From NCBI GenBank assembly GCA_028554755.1, contig JAPTOF010000007.1, positions 19,678,859 through 19,742,858 on the forward strand: DNA of 64,000 bases, in the 5' to 3' direction. This document shows positions 22,276-34,129 of the stretch, in pieces. Source of the DNA: Cordia subcordata (taxonomy: Eukaryota > Streptophyta > Magnoliopsida > Boraginales > Cordiaceae). Made by a program: the position numbers and the translations under genes. Position 1 is the stretch's first letter. The number at the start of each line of letters is the position of its first letter. The notes beneath the pieces were generated by a model. The model was not told the DNA's origin, did not search any database, and saw only the letters and a list, made by a program, of their open reading frames with translations.

Positions 22276-23533
22276 ATACCAAATCTATACGCGTATCTTT
22301 ATCCATGGGCATGCATAAAATTTATAATATTATAATTTTTATTTTGTGAACTTGCTTTTAAATTTTTGAAGATATAATATAAGACTTTTGAGCAAATAAT
22401 ATAAAAATTAAGAACATAGAGTATAATCTATGAACATATAAGATAATAGTTTTGAATATGTAATATAAGAGTTTTGAATATATTTGCAGCTTAATATAAA
22501 AGTTTTGAACCTATAATATAAAAATTTTGAACACATGCACTGTTTTGTATTATATGCGTACTGTTCACACACAATATAGTGAATAGTATTCATGTAGAGC
22601 ATTGTGTATATAGTACATAGTGTAGATTCCTAGAATAAAGGCAGGAAAAAGAATCATTTTACCCGATGTGGAATAAGGATTAGCAAACCTTACCCTCACT
22701 CTACTCCATTACCAACAACACTATTGAGGAGCGTTTTCAACGACATAAGCTAAACAATAAGTGAAAATTTGAAATTTATTACATACATTCTGTAGTTTGA
22801 CAAGCAATGCTATCTGTTACCCTTAAGTGCCATTAGAAATTAAAGGTTTCATTGTCATCTCAACCAAATTATGGTTTAATGTTCCTAAAATGCCATTTGA
22901 TTGAATTTAATTAAAACTCTCGGCAGAAGTGTCTCAATGCCTGCTTTCCATGAAATGATGTTTTAAAAACTGTAGTAATAATAAAAAAAAAAGTTGCATA
23001 GTTCCTAATTTTACAAAAAGAAATACAGTTTTTATATTTTACTACTCATAATATTTGGGCTTGCAGATTATATAATCATTCAACACATAAAATCAGATTA
23101 GTTTCAACCTTCACAATCCAAACTTGTGATTGGTACGTGTAATCCATCACCAAAGTTTTTCGATACTCAATATGCAAATTGCGATTTAAACCATAAACTG
23201 CACAAACGATTAATATCATTGTGTTACAGTACAAATATATAAATTAAGTTAATTTCTGCTCACACTGAACATGTTCTTTATTCCGTCACTAATTATATGT
23301 ATATGTCATTGGATAAAAAATATATGTTCTTTTCATGGCCTTTCAATGGTAAAAAATTATTGAAATCCAAAGGTTTATTTTCCTCTAAAGTAGACTTGCA
23401 ACGAAATTTCTTGCACTTAGCTTTCATATTTAGGCGTCTCTAACAGCTGCTATGAAGCTTCTCAGCTCTCGCACACTGACAAGTACATCTCCCTTTCATT
23501 GACGAAAGCCACTTTTCTCTACTAGTCCCATTA
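22276..23533. other. Intergenic DNA with degenerate TTTTGAACATATAATAT words
   Basis: From 22360 to 22540 short words like TTTTGAACATATAATATAA repeat irregularly, a looser continuation of the preceding minisatellite. The remainder to 23533 has no recognisable gene or RNA. Confidence 0.45.
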
Positions 23534-23753
23534 AGAGCCTGTTTAGAAATTTTTTTTTCCCCTTAATGAAAAAGTTTTTTTAATAAGTAATTGAATTAGT
23601 TTTTTTTTTATAAAAAAAACTGAAACTTCTTTTTAAAAAAAATCATTTCAGTTTTTATTCCAAAAGCCAAAAATTTAAACTTCTATAAAAAAAAAACACT
23701 TTTTAAAAAGTCATAAAAAGTATTTTTCAAGAAAGCCAATCCAAATAAACCCT
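23534..23753. mobile_element. Small MITE, family M copy 1
   Basis: The left end AGAGCCTGTTTAGAAATTTT and the reverse complement of the right end, AGGGTTTATTTGGATTGGCT, are related inverted termini. The interior is A/T homopolymer-rich and non-coding. Related copies lie at 23875-24110, 25133-25360 and, partially, 33639-33780. Confidence 0.6.
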
Positions 23754-23874
23754 AAATCACACATCTTCCTCCATCGTCGAAGCATTTTTGTATCGTCTCC
23801 TACCACGTTAATCGCTAAAGGATATGTATTTGGTATATAATAACTTGGTTCCATTTTACTATGATTACAATCTT

Positions 23875-24110
23875 AGGGCTTGTTTAGATTGACTTTTTGT
23901 AGGAAAAAATATTTTCTTCCTTAAAAACAGTACTTTTCTTTTGCAATAACTATAGAGTTTGGTCTTTTTAAAAAAAAAAAATCAAAACTTTGAGAAAAGC
24001 TCAATACAATTTTTTTAGAAGTTAGAAATTTTAAATTCTCAAAAAAGTATTTTTTTAAAAGAAATTTGTTAGAAAACACCTTTTTAGAAAAACCAATCCA
24101 AACAAGTCCT
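23875..24110. mobile_element. Small MITE, family M copy 2
   Basis: Terminal inverted repeats are clear: AGGGCTTGTTTAGATTGACT at the left and AGGACTTGTTTGGATTGGTT as reverse complement of the right end. The centre is rich in A and T runs. No target duplication could be fixed. The short minus-strand frame that covers it is a chance reading frame. Confidence 0.75.
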
Positions 24111-24511
24111 ATATACTTTAATTTAGACCAATTGATTGTATTTAACACATTGACAAACTCATAATTGGACTAAGGCCATCACACGTAATACAGAAGCAAA
24201 CTTCGGCTCTGTTTGGCTTAACAATTAGATTTCAGTTGTTGAGCTGTAAAATTGGACCAAACAGACATTTTCTATGAGTGGTTATACACTAGTAGAAAAT
24301 TGCATATAGGGAAGGAAGAATCTGTCACTAATAATTTTGGACAAATTAGTTAGGATGATCAATATATTAAACAAGTAGTTAGGAATTTGAGTTATTACGG
24401 TTAATATCAAAGGCTAACTTAGGATTTATATGTACATAGTTCTAAGCCTCAAATTATTTCATGTACTTACATGAGCACAGAGCATAGTATACCAAATTAT
24501 TAGCATGGTTA

Positions 24512-24935
24512 CCAAACTATTTATTCAATATTCATAAGTTATTTGTTCGATAAAATTCACAAAAATATCTATACATAAAAATAGTTACATATATTTGTTT
24601 AGAATAAAAAGACTATTTATTCAGTATTTATAAGTTATTTGTCCAGTAAAATCCACATATCATCACAATATTTATTGACAAGTGTAAAATTGACAAACAT
24701 TTACACATGAAAACAACTGTAGATATTTGTTCAGAATAAAAAAAAACTATTTATTCAGTATCCATAAGTTGTTTGTCCAGTAAAATTCACAGATCATCAC
24801 AACATCTGTTGACAATTGTAAAATTAACAAATATTTATACATAAAAATAGCCACAGATATTTGTTTAATAAAATTTATATATCATCTTTGTTCAGTACTA
24901 ATAAGCTATTTGTTTAGTACATTTACAGCCGCAGA
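24512..24935. repeat. Short tandem repeat region, about 134-bp unit
   Basis: ACTATTTATTCA recurs at 24516, 24612 and 24746, followed each time by ATAAGTTRTTTGTYCRRTAAAAT. The full unit is about 134 bp; the first copy lacks an internal segment of about 38 bp. A decayed fourth copy runs to about 24930. Confidence 0.75.
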
Positions 24936-25132
24936 TGCACAGTGCTTTGCACATGTGGGTTCATGATATAAGTTCCTGTTTTAAACATGCTTTATGTAGT
25001 AATTAATAAAATTTAATGTATTAACGGACTAATATTCATACTCGAATCATTAGAATTATTATTTTTTTAAAAAAGAGAACACGTCACTGTTTCAAAGTCA
25101 TTATGAAGACAAGGAAAAGATTTTGAAGACTT

Positions 25133-25360
25133 AGGGCTTGTTTGGATTTTTTTTTTTAAGAAAAAGTACTTTTTTCTTGAATAAGTTACATTAAATTTGC
25201 AATATAATTATTTGATTTGGCTTCAAAAATGCTGAAACTCTGAAAAAAAAACTCAAAATACAAATTTTTTTAAAAGTGAAAAATTTCAGCTTCTAAAAAA
25301 AATTATTTTAAAAAATTATTAAAAATGCACTTTTTAAAAAAGTTAATCCAAACGAGTTCT
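25133..25360. mobile_element. Small MITE, family M copy 3
   Basis: It starts AGGGCTTGTTTGGATTTTTT; the reverse complement of its right end reads AGAACTCGTTTGGATTAACT. Length (228 bp) and A/T-run interior match the other family members. Confidence 0.75.
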
Positions 25361-26671
25361 TATTGGTTTTGTTTATAAGCTAGTCAAATTTAAATAGTAT
25401 TTTAGCAAGTAATGACCATAACTAGGATGTCAATGGGGTGGGGTTCACAAACCCCTACTCCGCACCTGATATTTTTCCACCTGTCCCTACCCTGCCCCTA
25501 TACCTGTTCCGGGGTTTTCTCCCGACTACCATCCCCGCCCCTACCGGTGTTTTTTACACCATGCCCCTACCTATAAGGGCACCTGTCAACAAAAGTCAAA
25601 GGGTTCGTAGTATCGGGACAAAACACCTACTTGTTAAACTTCTATCTGTCAAGTGAAATCTCTACTTTTTAATTAGATAAAAATAAATAAAAATAACATA
25701 AATCATGCACCAAACCTTAACACATCAAATTCAAACTCTAATACTTAAATTCAACATAAATTTACTACAATAACACATTAAATCTAAACTTACTTCCAAT
25801 CATAATTATTAAACATAACATATAATATACATACATACATACATACATATATATACCGGGGTGGACCGGGGCCGGGTCACCCAACCACGACTGGATACTT
25901 CCCAGAAGAATCAACTGGAAACAGTCCTTTTCCATATATGCGGTTGCCCTAAGATATGACATAAGAATAGTTTTCTTTTTTTCTTTTTCTTTTTAAATCC
26001 CTCATTCCCAGAAAAAAAAAATGTAAGTAAACAAGGTTAATTTTTTCGTGAAAAATACAGAAAGAAGGAAATGCCTCCGTCCACGAGCACTAAGGCCTAA
26101 TCAAATAAAATTTTATTTCTCGTTTTTATATTTTTTTAAAATAAAATTTTGGTTTACAGAAGTTATTTTGGAGTGGAAAATTTTCCATGGCAAGAATATA
26201 TTTAACAACTATTACCGAACCCAGATTGAAAAATATGTCTGAAAATCACCGAGTGGCTGTCCTTGTTAGCTAGCTTATTGGCCTAGTCAGGCTTATTTTC
26301 ACATATTTATTTTTAAAATTAATTCCGTAAATTAAAGAAAAGTTGACCCATGCAAATCAATTCCATAACCATCCAATCATATTCGACCAATATATTTTTA
26401 AAATTAAAGTCCGTAATTGTCCACTTGATACAATAAAAAAGAAAACAAAGTTGACGCATATAATTTATCACAGATTTCATTGATAATTATTGAACAAATA
26501 TTGGAAGAATCGAATTGCAATCCTTTTTCACCCTATTGAACAAGTACCGAGAGAGTCAAATATTTGTATCAAATTGTCTAAAAAATTTGCTATGGCATCG
26601 GATGATATTATTTTTATGGTACAATTCTAATTTATAAAATATTTAAAAATCAAAAGTTAAATATGGTTTTA
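25361..26671. other. Intergenic DNA with a GC-rich repeat-like patch
   Basis: At 25428-25630 the sequence AGGATGTCAATGGGGTGGGG leads into C-rich DNA, and at 25852-25900 a GGGG-rich patch follows; such patches with 'ATGTCAATGGGG' starts are common in plant repeats, but no boundaries or target duplication were found. A CATA run lies at about 25828-25851. No gene is supported. Confidence 0.35.
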
Positions 26672-27194
26672 GGGTACGTTTGGTATGACGGAATGGCTTG
26701 AAAAGAAAAGACCATTCCATCCCGAATATGTTTTATCCCAGAATGCTCTGGGAATAATTACTTTCTTTCTTGTATTTGGCTGTAATTATTAAAACAGCCT
26801 AAATGGAATGCTTATTCTCTTCCACGTGCTTGGTAAAGTCATCTTAACATGTTGGAATGAAATAAAAAATTATACCAATAGACAAAAATGCCCTTATTTA
26901 TTAATTTATCAAACTGAAATATCTTTGCGTTGCTAACAAGAGATTAAATTCTTCTAAAAAGTATAAGAAAATGCAAAATATAAAGGAATTCAATATGCAT
27001 TCTTCTAAAAACTATAAGAAAATGCAAAAATCTTGCATATTAATTAGATTTGAATTCTCACAGAGAAAGACAAGCACCAGACAACAAAGCTATCGAAGTA
27101 GTTTATTTTTACTAGGACACGCTTCCAGACGTAATAAAGGAACAAAAATTCTATGCTTAAAATCCATAAGCACTTGAGCATTACAAGTTAATGC

Positions 27195-27439
27195 AAGAAA
27201 GACATTAGTGAGTTGGTAAGTGGCGTGACAGTGGAGACACTGACAACGCGGATCGAGTCCGTGTGGCGCAGATTCACGAAATATTGCGGGTCATTTGGAT
27301 TTCCACGCCCGTTGGTCCTCTCCCTGGTCGGGCTGCCACTCACGCACATCCCTCGATTTACCTCCCGCCTGGTTAAGGGGCCTCTGGCCAGGTGGGAAAG
27401 GGGTTCTCCTTTGGTTAACCCTTTTAAAGAAAGACATTA
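27195..27439. repeat. 13-bp target-site duplication flanking the SINE
   Basis: AAGAAAGACATTA is present at 27195-27207 and again, without change, at 27427-27439. A perfect long duplication of this kind is typical of target-primed reverse transcription and defines the SINE borders. Confidence 0.92.
27208..27426 (+). mobile_element. tRNA-derived SINE, Au-like
   Basis: The body of 219 bp lies between perfect 13-bp target duplications. It has pol III promoter-like boxes: TGGTAAGTGG (A-box-like, 27214-27223) and GGATCGAGTCC (B box with one mismatch to GGTTCGANTCC, 27250-27260). It is much richer in GC than its surroundings and ends in a short T run (CCCTTTTA) rather than poly(A), as described for the Au SINE family of angiosperms. 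There is no coding capacity. Reading frames on both strands here are chance. Confidence 0.87.
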
Positions 27440-28237
27440 AAGGGGAAAAAGAGTGGGCTCGAAAATTGCACCCTTCATCACATGTTCTTCTAATAAATGC
27501 ACTATCTAAAAGCAAAGCAGCCATCCCAATCAATCCTATATTATGCATCAGCTTTGTTACTCCATTATTTGTTCCACCATAAGCCTCATGTAATCCTTTA
27601 ACAATTTGATAGAATTCCCCGTCACATGACTCTCATACTTATTTACAATCCTTTTCAACTCATGAATTATAAGCAAGCATTACCCAGTGACACCACCTTA
27701 TGTGCCTATAACGGAATAAGTAGGAAATATTGAAGCTTAATTCGCAAAAAAAAAAAAAAAAAAAGGAAGCCAAGTTTTGTAAAAGAAAAACATACAGTAG
27801 ATGCATATGTCATTAACAAGTCTCAAATTATCATCTATAAATAGGGATATTTTGGTTTGAACAAGTTTAAAACATGAAAAACACAAGATTAATCAACGAA
27901 TTTTGAAAATTGAAAAGAGAGAAAAAAAAAAGAGATATCGATAGATAAGTTACCTAATTACAGCTTCGCAAGAAGAAGAGGGTTAGGTCGAACAAAACGA
28001 TCGTGATTTGCGAAAAGGATAGATAAGATATAATTTTATTTTAATGTTTGTCGGATGATGTTGGAAAGCCTATTCCTTAGGTTGAGAAGACGAATATATT
28101 TTTTAACTTTTTCCTCGAAAAGGCTTTTTTGAGGAATGGGCTTTCAAACTTTATTTTGCCCAACCAAACAAAAGAAAGGAAAAAAGGAGTGGAATGGCTT
28201 TTCATTTCCAAGTCATTCCATCATACCAAACGTTCGC

Positions 28238-28792
28238 TTTAGATATTATCAAACTTTGGAACAAGAGCAAGCCGGTATATAATTCTATCACCAAATGTCA
28301 CATAAAAGCTCTCAAGCCTGTGATTAAAATTTCTCTCAATTAATGTTTATTTTATTTTATATATTTATTCTGTAACCATCTACATTATATTTTTATTATT
28401 TATTGTAATTTCCGTATGCAATGACCAATAAGCAATTTTAGACAAATTAAAACATAGTACTAGAAATAAAATACTAGTTACCAAATCCAAAATTGCTGAG
28501 AAACGAGTAACCGAATTATCCGGTTGCGTGGTACGTGGGACCCAACGTGCGTCTATTCTAAACTGAAACTTCACAAGGTAAACACCATTTTTCAACATCG
28601 CAGCAGCTATTCAATTTCTCAGTACCACCGTTGAATTTTCCATACGTGTAGCCGTACACTTCCATCACCGATAAAGGCTTCCTCACTGCACAGAAAGATT
28701 GTACACATAGCTATAGGATTTGTATTAGTTTCTCGTAAAAGCGTGATTTTTGCTAGGGCTCAAAACTCAAATTAAAAAAAAAAAAAGGAAAA
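28238..28792. other. Intergenic DNA and CHIP promoter/leader
   Basis: No reading frame is supported. The last about 150 bp before the ATG at 28793 presumably include the CHIP leader; no clear TATA box was fixed. A poly(A) run (28773-28786) lies just before the start codon. Confidence 0.4.
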
Positions 28793-28978
28793 ATGTCGCC
28801 GACGATGGCTGCCTCAGCTGCGGCAAAACAAGCTGAAAAATTGAAGCAAGATGGCAACGTTTGCTTCCAGAAATTTCGCTTTGGTGCCGCCATTGATGCC
28901 TACACAGAGGTATATATTTGAATAAATGTTTTCTTTTTGCTTTTTCTTTTCCCAATAATTTCTTTTTCTTTAATTTTG

Positions 28979-29018
<40 letters not shown>

Positions 29019-32000
29019 CAAGAAGTGTTTAATGAAAGTAAAATATTCAGGCGATCACGTTGTGCCCTAATATTCCGGTGTATTGGACGAACCGCGCTTT
29101 GTGCCATCGGAAGAGGAAGTGAGTATAAGCGAAATTATATTGCAGTGTTTGATTTTGCATTTTTGTTTTGATGTACATCATGTTATATAGTTTTTTTTTT
29201 TATAAATTTTGTAGTGAGTGGACAAGAGTGGAAGAGGATTGTAGGAGAGCTATTCAGCTTGATCACAATTCCGTTAAGGTTTGGACTTATAACATTTTTA
29301 GCTAAATGATTTTCTTGGACATGTATGTTTTGGAGTTTTTGGTGTTTTTCTTTTTTCCTTTTGTGTTTTGATTTAGTTTTTGATTATGCGTTGTGCGGCT
29401 CAAGAAGTTGCGAAGCCTCCCTTTATTCTTGGGTATAGATTATGAAAATGTCTAATCTTATCTATGAACTTACTTTGCGTGGCAAGATTATTGTGTTATC
29501 TGTTGAGTGAGATCACTGACTTTTGCTAGACATCTTTGCTGTTGTGTGATGTGGGATATTTTGGTTCTGCACATTACATGGAGTTATCAGAACAGTGTCT
29601 GTTGGAGAAGACTAAACTTTGGAAAGATTTTTTATCTCACAAGTTATCCCTCCATTTGAGAAAGCCTCATTTTAAGAATTATGAGATGTTGGTGCTTCAA
29701 AGTTCTGTTGTTTATGCTCGCCTTTTCCAGCTGACCGAGTGCGTGCTACTTTTTACTGTTATGAAAAAATTATCCAGCTAATAACAGATTACCATGGTGC
29801 TTCTTTTCAGCATTTATTATAAATGTATCTAGTAACGACGATAGGAGGTAGGTTTGGTCCTTACAGGTGGCTTATTTGCTTGTATTTTTAGTTGCATGCG
29901 GGTGACATTAGCTAGTGGTACATCATAATACTGAAATAATGGTGCATCATACTACTGAAATAATCAGTAACAATTTTGTTTAGAGAGTGGAATAAGTCAA
30001 AGGAAGAGTTCTATAGCCCCTTTCTGATTAATATGTGACTCAAGCGACTTGTAAAAGATGCTCTTTCTCATTTTAACATTTTACGGGATGCTTTTGCAGC
30101 TGCGCTAAAGTGCTAAAAATTGTCGTCATGCTTCTCACCTATCTTTTAATCAAAGAGTAACATACTGCAATTATGTTAATTATATCTATATTCTACCATA
30201 TGTTGTAGCAATTCTCTCTATAACAGTGACCGGAACCCCCCCATCCCCCACAAACAACTCTGTTGCAAGCTTATATGTACATGTGCAGCACTGGATACTT
30301 TCTTCCTTTTAACCTTTAAGTTAGTCTCTAATAATTGTAAGCACATTATATGATATCGCTTTGATCCTTATATGAAACAGTTGTTGAGAAGTTCAGTCCT
30401 TTTGCTATTAGGTTCTTTTGTATATTTCTTTCTTACTTGAGCTTCTGCAATTCCTATCTCACTTGCAGAGTGCAATGATTTTTGTTTCTAATCCATTGGG
30501 CTTCCCAGCTATCTGATATTATATCTATTTATACACTTGTACTCTTTTTTTAATTGGATACTGTTCAGACAAGCATTCTTTATGGATTCGCAGGGCCACT
30601 ATATGCTAGGTCTTGCATTGCTAGAGCGTCATGAGTATGCTGAAGGAGTCAAAGAATTGGAAAAAGTATGAAGCTTTTTGCCTTTTTGCTTGTTTGAGCT
30701 GTATTTTCTAGTTTAATCCTATATCATCTCTTTTTATTGGTGAAACTGCAGGCTCAATGATGTATTTACCTGCAACTATGTAGCATTTATGGTTGTTTTC
30801 ACTAGACTATTACATCTGTCCCGTCGGCAACATCTGATAAAATTGGAATGGTACTATACTGTTACATCTGCTAAAAAACTTTGGGACTAACTTTTGTCAG
30901 TTTCTGCTTATTGTGAGTTCTACTAAAAGCAATTGAGTTTAGTAGACTTATAGAGAAGTAGAGATAATTGAATTAAGCATGAAGTGTTTGGATTATTTCA
31001 AGTAAGTTCTTTCTGATGGCAGTTTATGACACATTTGAATGTTGCAACCAATACTGTGATTAGTGGATAGATGGCACTCGTGGGCTTGGGTATTTCAAGT
31101 GTCTCATATCTTAGATATGGATATGAAGATAGTATGACCATTAAAGTGTTTTACTCTGCCGAGTTTGATATCGATGGGAGTAAGGATGAAGCTCAAACTC
31201 GAGAACTATCTCTTGGTTTATCTGGTCGCCTGCTGGAATGTTATCCTCCACTTTGGTCAAAGAAAATTGAAGATTGTGTATAAAATAAAAGTGATGATTG
31301 TGCAATTATAACTTTGGCTTCTTCTTTGTGGTGATGTTTTTATACTAAAAAGGCTTCCAAACTATATGAATGAGAATGTTTTCTTGACCATGATCACATT
31401 TATAATATTACTGAAGAATATAGCAAGGGCAAAGCTTATGTTAAAGAAATTATTGGTCCTTGCAAATGAGCATCTGAAAAATGTGGAAGAAGTTTATTTG
31501 TATCAAGGCATATCTGCACTCTGGTATGTTTTCCCGATGTGTACTTCATCGAACCTTTTTTCAGGCATTGGATCTTGGAAGAGGGGCACACCCTAAGAGT
31601 TACATGGTGGAGGAAATCTGGCAGGAGCTTGCGAAAGCTAAATACTTAGTTTGGGAGTATGAATCTTGCAAGCGTTCTTGGGAGCTTCAAAACCTGAAGT
31701 GAGTGATGATTCTATGATGCCTCTGAGTCCTCTTTGTTTGGTCGTCTTTTCATTTCCAGTTGGTCATAACATTCTTTAATTTCTTTGTCGCCTCTGCTTC
31801 ATGCACCTCAGAGAAGCTTGTGAGTTGGCTCTTAAAGAGAAACATTTACTAGATAATTCTTCAACGGAAGGCTCTTCAGATGAAAAGGCTAAATCCAATT
31901 CAGAACAACTAGAAGCTTTACGCAAGGTGTTCGCCAAAGCTGCAGAGGATGATCTACCAATGGAGGTGAGAACTTGCAGACTTCCTTCATTTCAGGCTTT

Positions 32001-32366
32001 TCCATGGCTTCATAAATTATCATTTTTCTTAATGAGACATTGATGTTTTCAGGTGCCAGATTACTTGTGTTGTAAAATTACATTGGACATTTTCCGCGAT
32101 CCTGTCATTACCCCTTGTGGGATTACATATGAGAGAGCAGTTATCCTCAACCATCTGCAGAAGGTAATTTTTCTTTCCAGGCCTAATTGCATTTTTGAAG
32201 ACATCTGTTCGTATTGATCCTCATCTTTGCAACAACTTAGGTGGGGAACTTTGACCCTATTACGCGTGAGCCCCTTTATTCTTCCCAATTGGTGTCTAAT
32301 TTGGCGATAAAAGAAGCAGTGCAAGCTTTCCTCCGTAAACACGGTTGGGCTTACAAGACAGACTGA
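28793..32366 (+). CDS. CHIP: E3 ubiquitin-protein ligase CHIP (TPR and U-box co-chaperone)
   Basis: Eight exons: 28793-28909, 29051-29118, 29215-29278, 30594-30665, 31565-31698, 31812-31965, 32053-32163 and 32241-32366. All introns are GT-AG and phases match, giving 281 residues, close to the known plant CHIP length. Residues about 12-118 form three TPR units (KQAEKLKQDGNVCF, PVYWTNRALCHRKR, GHYMLGLALLERHEY) that bind the C-terminal EEVD of Hsp70/Hsp90. A charged helical linker follows, and a U-box spans about 204-277 (DYLCCKITLDIFRDPVITPC, TYERAVI, FDPITREPL). CHIP ubiquitinates chaperone-bound misfolded clients in the cytosol. The first ATG (MSPTMAAS) is used; Met5 is an alternative. Intron 1 holds a TA microsatellite and introns 3 and 4 are long (1315 and 899 bp). 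No defect is seen. Confidence 0.95.
28981..29014. repeat. (TA)n microsatellite in CHIP intron 1
   Basis: About 17 TA repeats in the first intron. It should be length-polymorphic but does not touch the splice sites. Confidence 0.95.
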
Positions 32367-33868
32367 AAATCGCTAGTTTGCATAATGCTGAACCGATGAT
32401 GTCTTTTGCATGTGGCGGACGTAAGTGGAACCATCATTCTTTTTGTTTAAGAGACCTGCTTTAAACATCAATCTTTTGGGGATGCATGAATTTTTGTTGC
32501 ATCAACGATCAATGCCGGTTCAAATGGTGAAAGAAAAGCTAAAAACCTACCATGGAATGCAAGTGGTTCTCATCACTGTATAGTTTAGTAGTTTACCTTC
32601 AAATGGGTGAGATCCAGTTGCCTTCTTGAAATGTACAGTAATTATCTGGGTGGTACCGTGTGATAGTCTGGCCAGAGATAAGTCTTCTGCAATAGAAGCA
32701 CATGCTGTCTTTATGCATCTTCAAAGAACTTCAGCTGTTTATTTTTGTGTATTTCTAATCATATTATGCGAAGCCATTGGAAACTTAGCAAAATCACTCA
32801 AAAATTGCTAGGAATAAGGTGTATTTTTGCGTAGCTGCAAGCTCTATACCCTGAAACGGATGAGATGTTGGATTTGAATCTCCTCATAATGTTCAACTTA
32901 CGAGAGTGTCCGGACTCCAAATCTGGAAATGTCTAGCAGGCAGGATTGCATGCCTAAAAGGTGAGGAGGGATAAGTGAAGGATGTAGTTTCAGTGGATCT
33001 AATATTTTTCGAGGCAAGGATTTTGAATTTTTGCTTCATCTTCTTTATATATAAGATTGGGAGGGTATTAAGGCCTGAATGCAATTGAGGTTCAGTAGAG
33101 GAAAAAAAAAAATTGCATTAAGGTGTTTGTTTATGGACAAAATTATGTTTTGAGAGGCTTAAAATGGAGTTTTGGAAAAGCAATTATGCGGTTTTTTTTT
33201 TCCAAATTGTATTTTACAAACAACATATTTATATGTACACTTTTTATTATTAGATTAATTATAACATATTCTTTTACGGTTAGATTAAACATATTACTTA
33301 AACGAGCTTTAAACTTTGAAAAAAATAAAAATTAAAAAGAAAAATACAAAATAAAAATTTTAAGAATAAAAAATAAAAAATAAAAAATCTTTTAAAAATA
33401 AAAAACTTGTAAAATTACAAAAAGCTAAAAAAAATTTATAATATTAAATAAAATAATAAATTGTGAACAACACTTTAAACAACAATTTTAATTCGAACAA
33501 TAATTTTACAAAATACTAAAACAATTTTGTCAACGGCACTTTTTAAAACAGCAAAAGCAGCAATGCGAAACTGGCCCTTCGTCAAACCAAAGCAAAAGGA
33601 TGAGACTTTTTTGTTTACCAGGAGGAGCATATTGATGTAGGACTTGTTTGGATGGGGCTTTTCAAAAAACAATTTTTGTATAACTTCTAAGAAGAAAAAA
33701 CTTTTGAGAAGAATGCTCTTTAAAAAAATTTGAGCTTTTCTATAAAGTTTAAAATTTTTTCTGAAAGCCAATCAAATAATTTATTGTAAAAAAGAAGTTT
33801 TTTTTTTTTTTGCATGAAATAAGGAGAAAAAGTATCATATAAAAGTCAAGGTCAAATTGTGGTAACAG
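32367..33868. other. CHIP 3-prime region and intergenic DNA
   Basis: The first few hundred bases are probably CHIP 3-prime untranslated sequence. Then follows AT-rich DNA with A-rich simple sequence (33305-33440) and a partial family-M MITE at 33639-33780. No additional gene is recognised. Confidence 0.45.
33639..33780. mobile_element. Partial family-M MITE, copy 4
   Basis: It begins AGGACTTGTTTGGATGGGGC, like the other copies. The far end keeps AAAGCCAATC but not the full inverted terminus, so this copy is truncated or decayed. Confidence 0.5.
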
Positions 33869-33908
33869 GTTGAGATGGCCGAGTTGGTCTAAGGCGCCAG
33901 ATTAAGGT

Positions 33909-33941
<33 letters not shown>

Positions 33942-33949
33942 TCTCAACA
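33869..33949 (+). tRNA. tRNA-Leu, anticodon AAG
   Basis: The 81-nt gene folds as a class II tRNA: acceptor GTTGAGA (33869-33875) pairs with TCTCAAC (33942-33948), discriminator A at 33949. The anticodon stem CCAGA/TCTGG encloses loop TTAAGGT, so the anticodon is AAG (Leu, CUU codons). A long variable arm (CCGAAAGG) is typical of tRNA-Leu. Internal pol III boxes TGGCCGAGTTGG and GGTTCAAATCC are intact, and a TTTTT terminator follows at 33955-33959. It matches the usual plant nuclear tRNA-Leu(AAG) and looks functional. The satellite array starts about 30 bp downstream. Confidence 0.97.
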
Positions 33950-33954
33950 ATTGC

Positions 33955-33959
33955 TTTTT
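33955..33959 (+). terminator. Pol III terminator of tRNA-Leu
   Basis: A run of five T residues six bases after the mature tRNA end, the usual stop signal for RNA polymerase III. Confidence 0.8.
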
Positions 33960-33981
33960 GAACATCTTTAAAAGATAGAAC

Positions 33982-34129
33982 ACCACACTTAGGTTCTATT
34001 TGGACTACCTATGAGATTTCAACTTTTGAGCTGATAAATGTCCTTTAATTATTAATTTTTCTATTTTTTAAGCTTCATTTCAACATAAGCACTCTTTCAG
34101 CTTTAAACAAATTTATATTTTTTTCCACC
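33982..34129. repeat. Diverged boundary half-unit of the satellite
   Basis: The first copy of A is preceded by CACTTAGGTTCTATTTGGAC, that is by the spacer normally found before A-prime, and carries its own substitutions (TATTTGGACTAC, CATAAGCACT). It therefore looks like an ancestral 145-bp monomer at the edge of the array, not exposed to the same homogenisation as the interior. Confidence 0.75.

Larger units (their letters stand above)
26672..28237. mobile_element. Non-autonomous DNA transposon with about 52-bp terminal inverted repeats
   Basis: The left end GGGTACGTTTGGTATGACGG and the reverse complement of the right end, GCGAACGTTTGGTATGATGG, remain alignable for about 52 bp (26672-26723 and 28186-28237). 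TTTA flanks both sides and may be a target duplication. The 1566-bp interior has no intact transposase frame. A SINE is nested at 27208-27426. Superfamily is not certain; PIF/Harbinger or hAT are possible. Confidence 0.75.

Noticed and set aside
27213..27582. Frames of 75-95 residues on both strands
   Set aside because: They are chance frames through the GC-rich SINE.
29536..29781. 81-residue plus-strand frame
   Set aside because: Lies within CHIP intron 3; no splice or domain support, and the TPR reading frame is continuous without it.
31071..31596. Two frames of 70 and 76 residues
   Set aside because: They fall in CHIP intron 4; the second overlaps exon 5 in a wrong frame.
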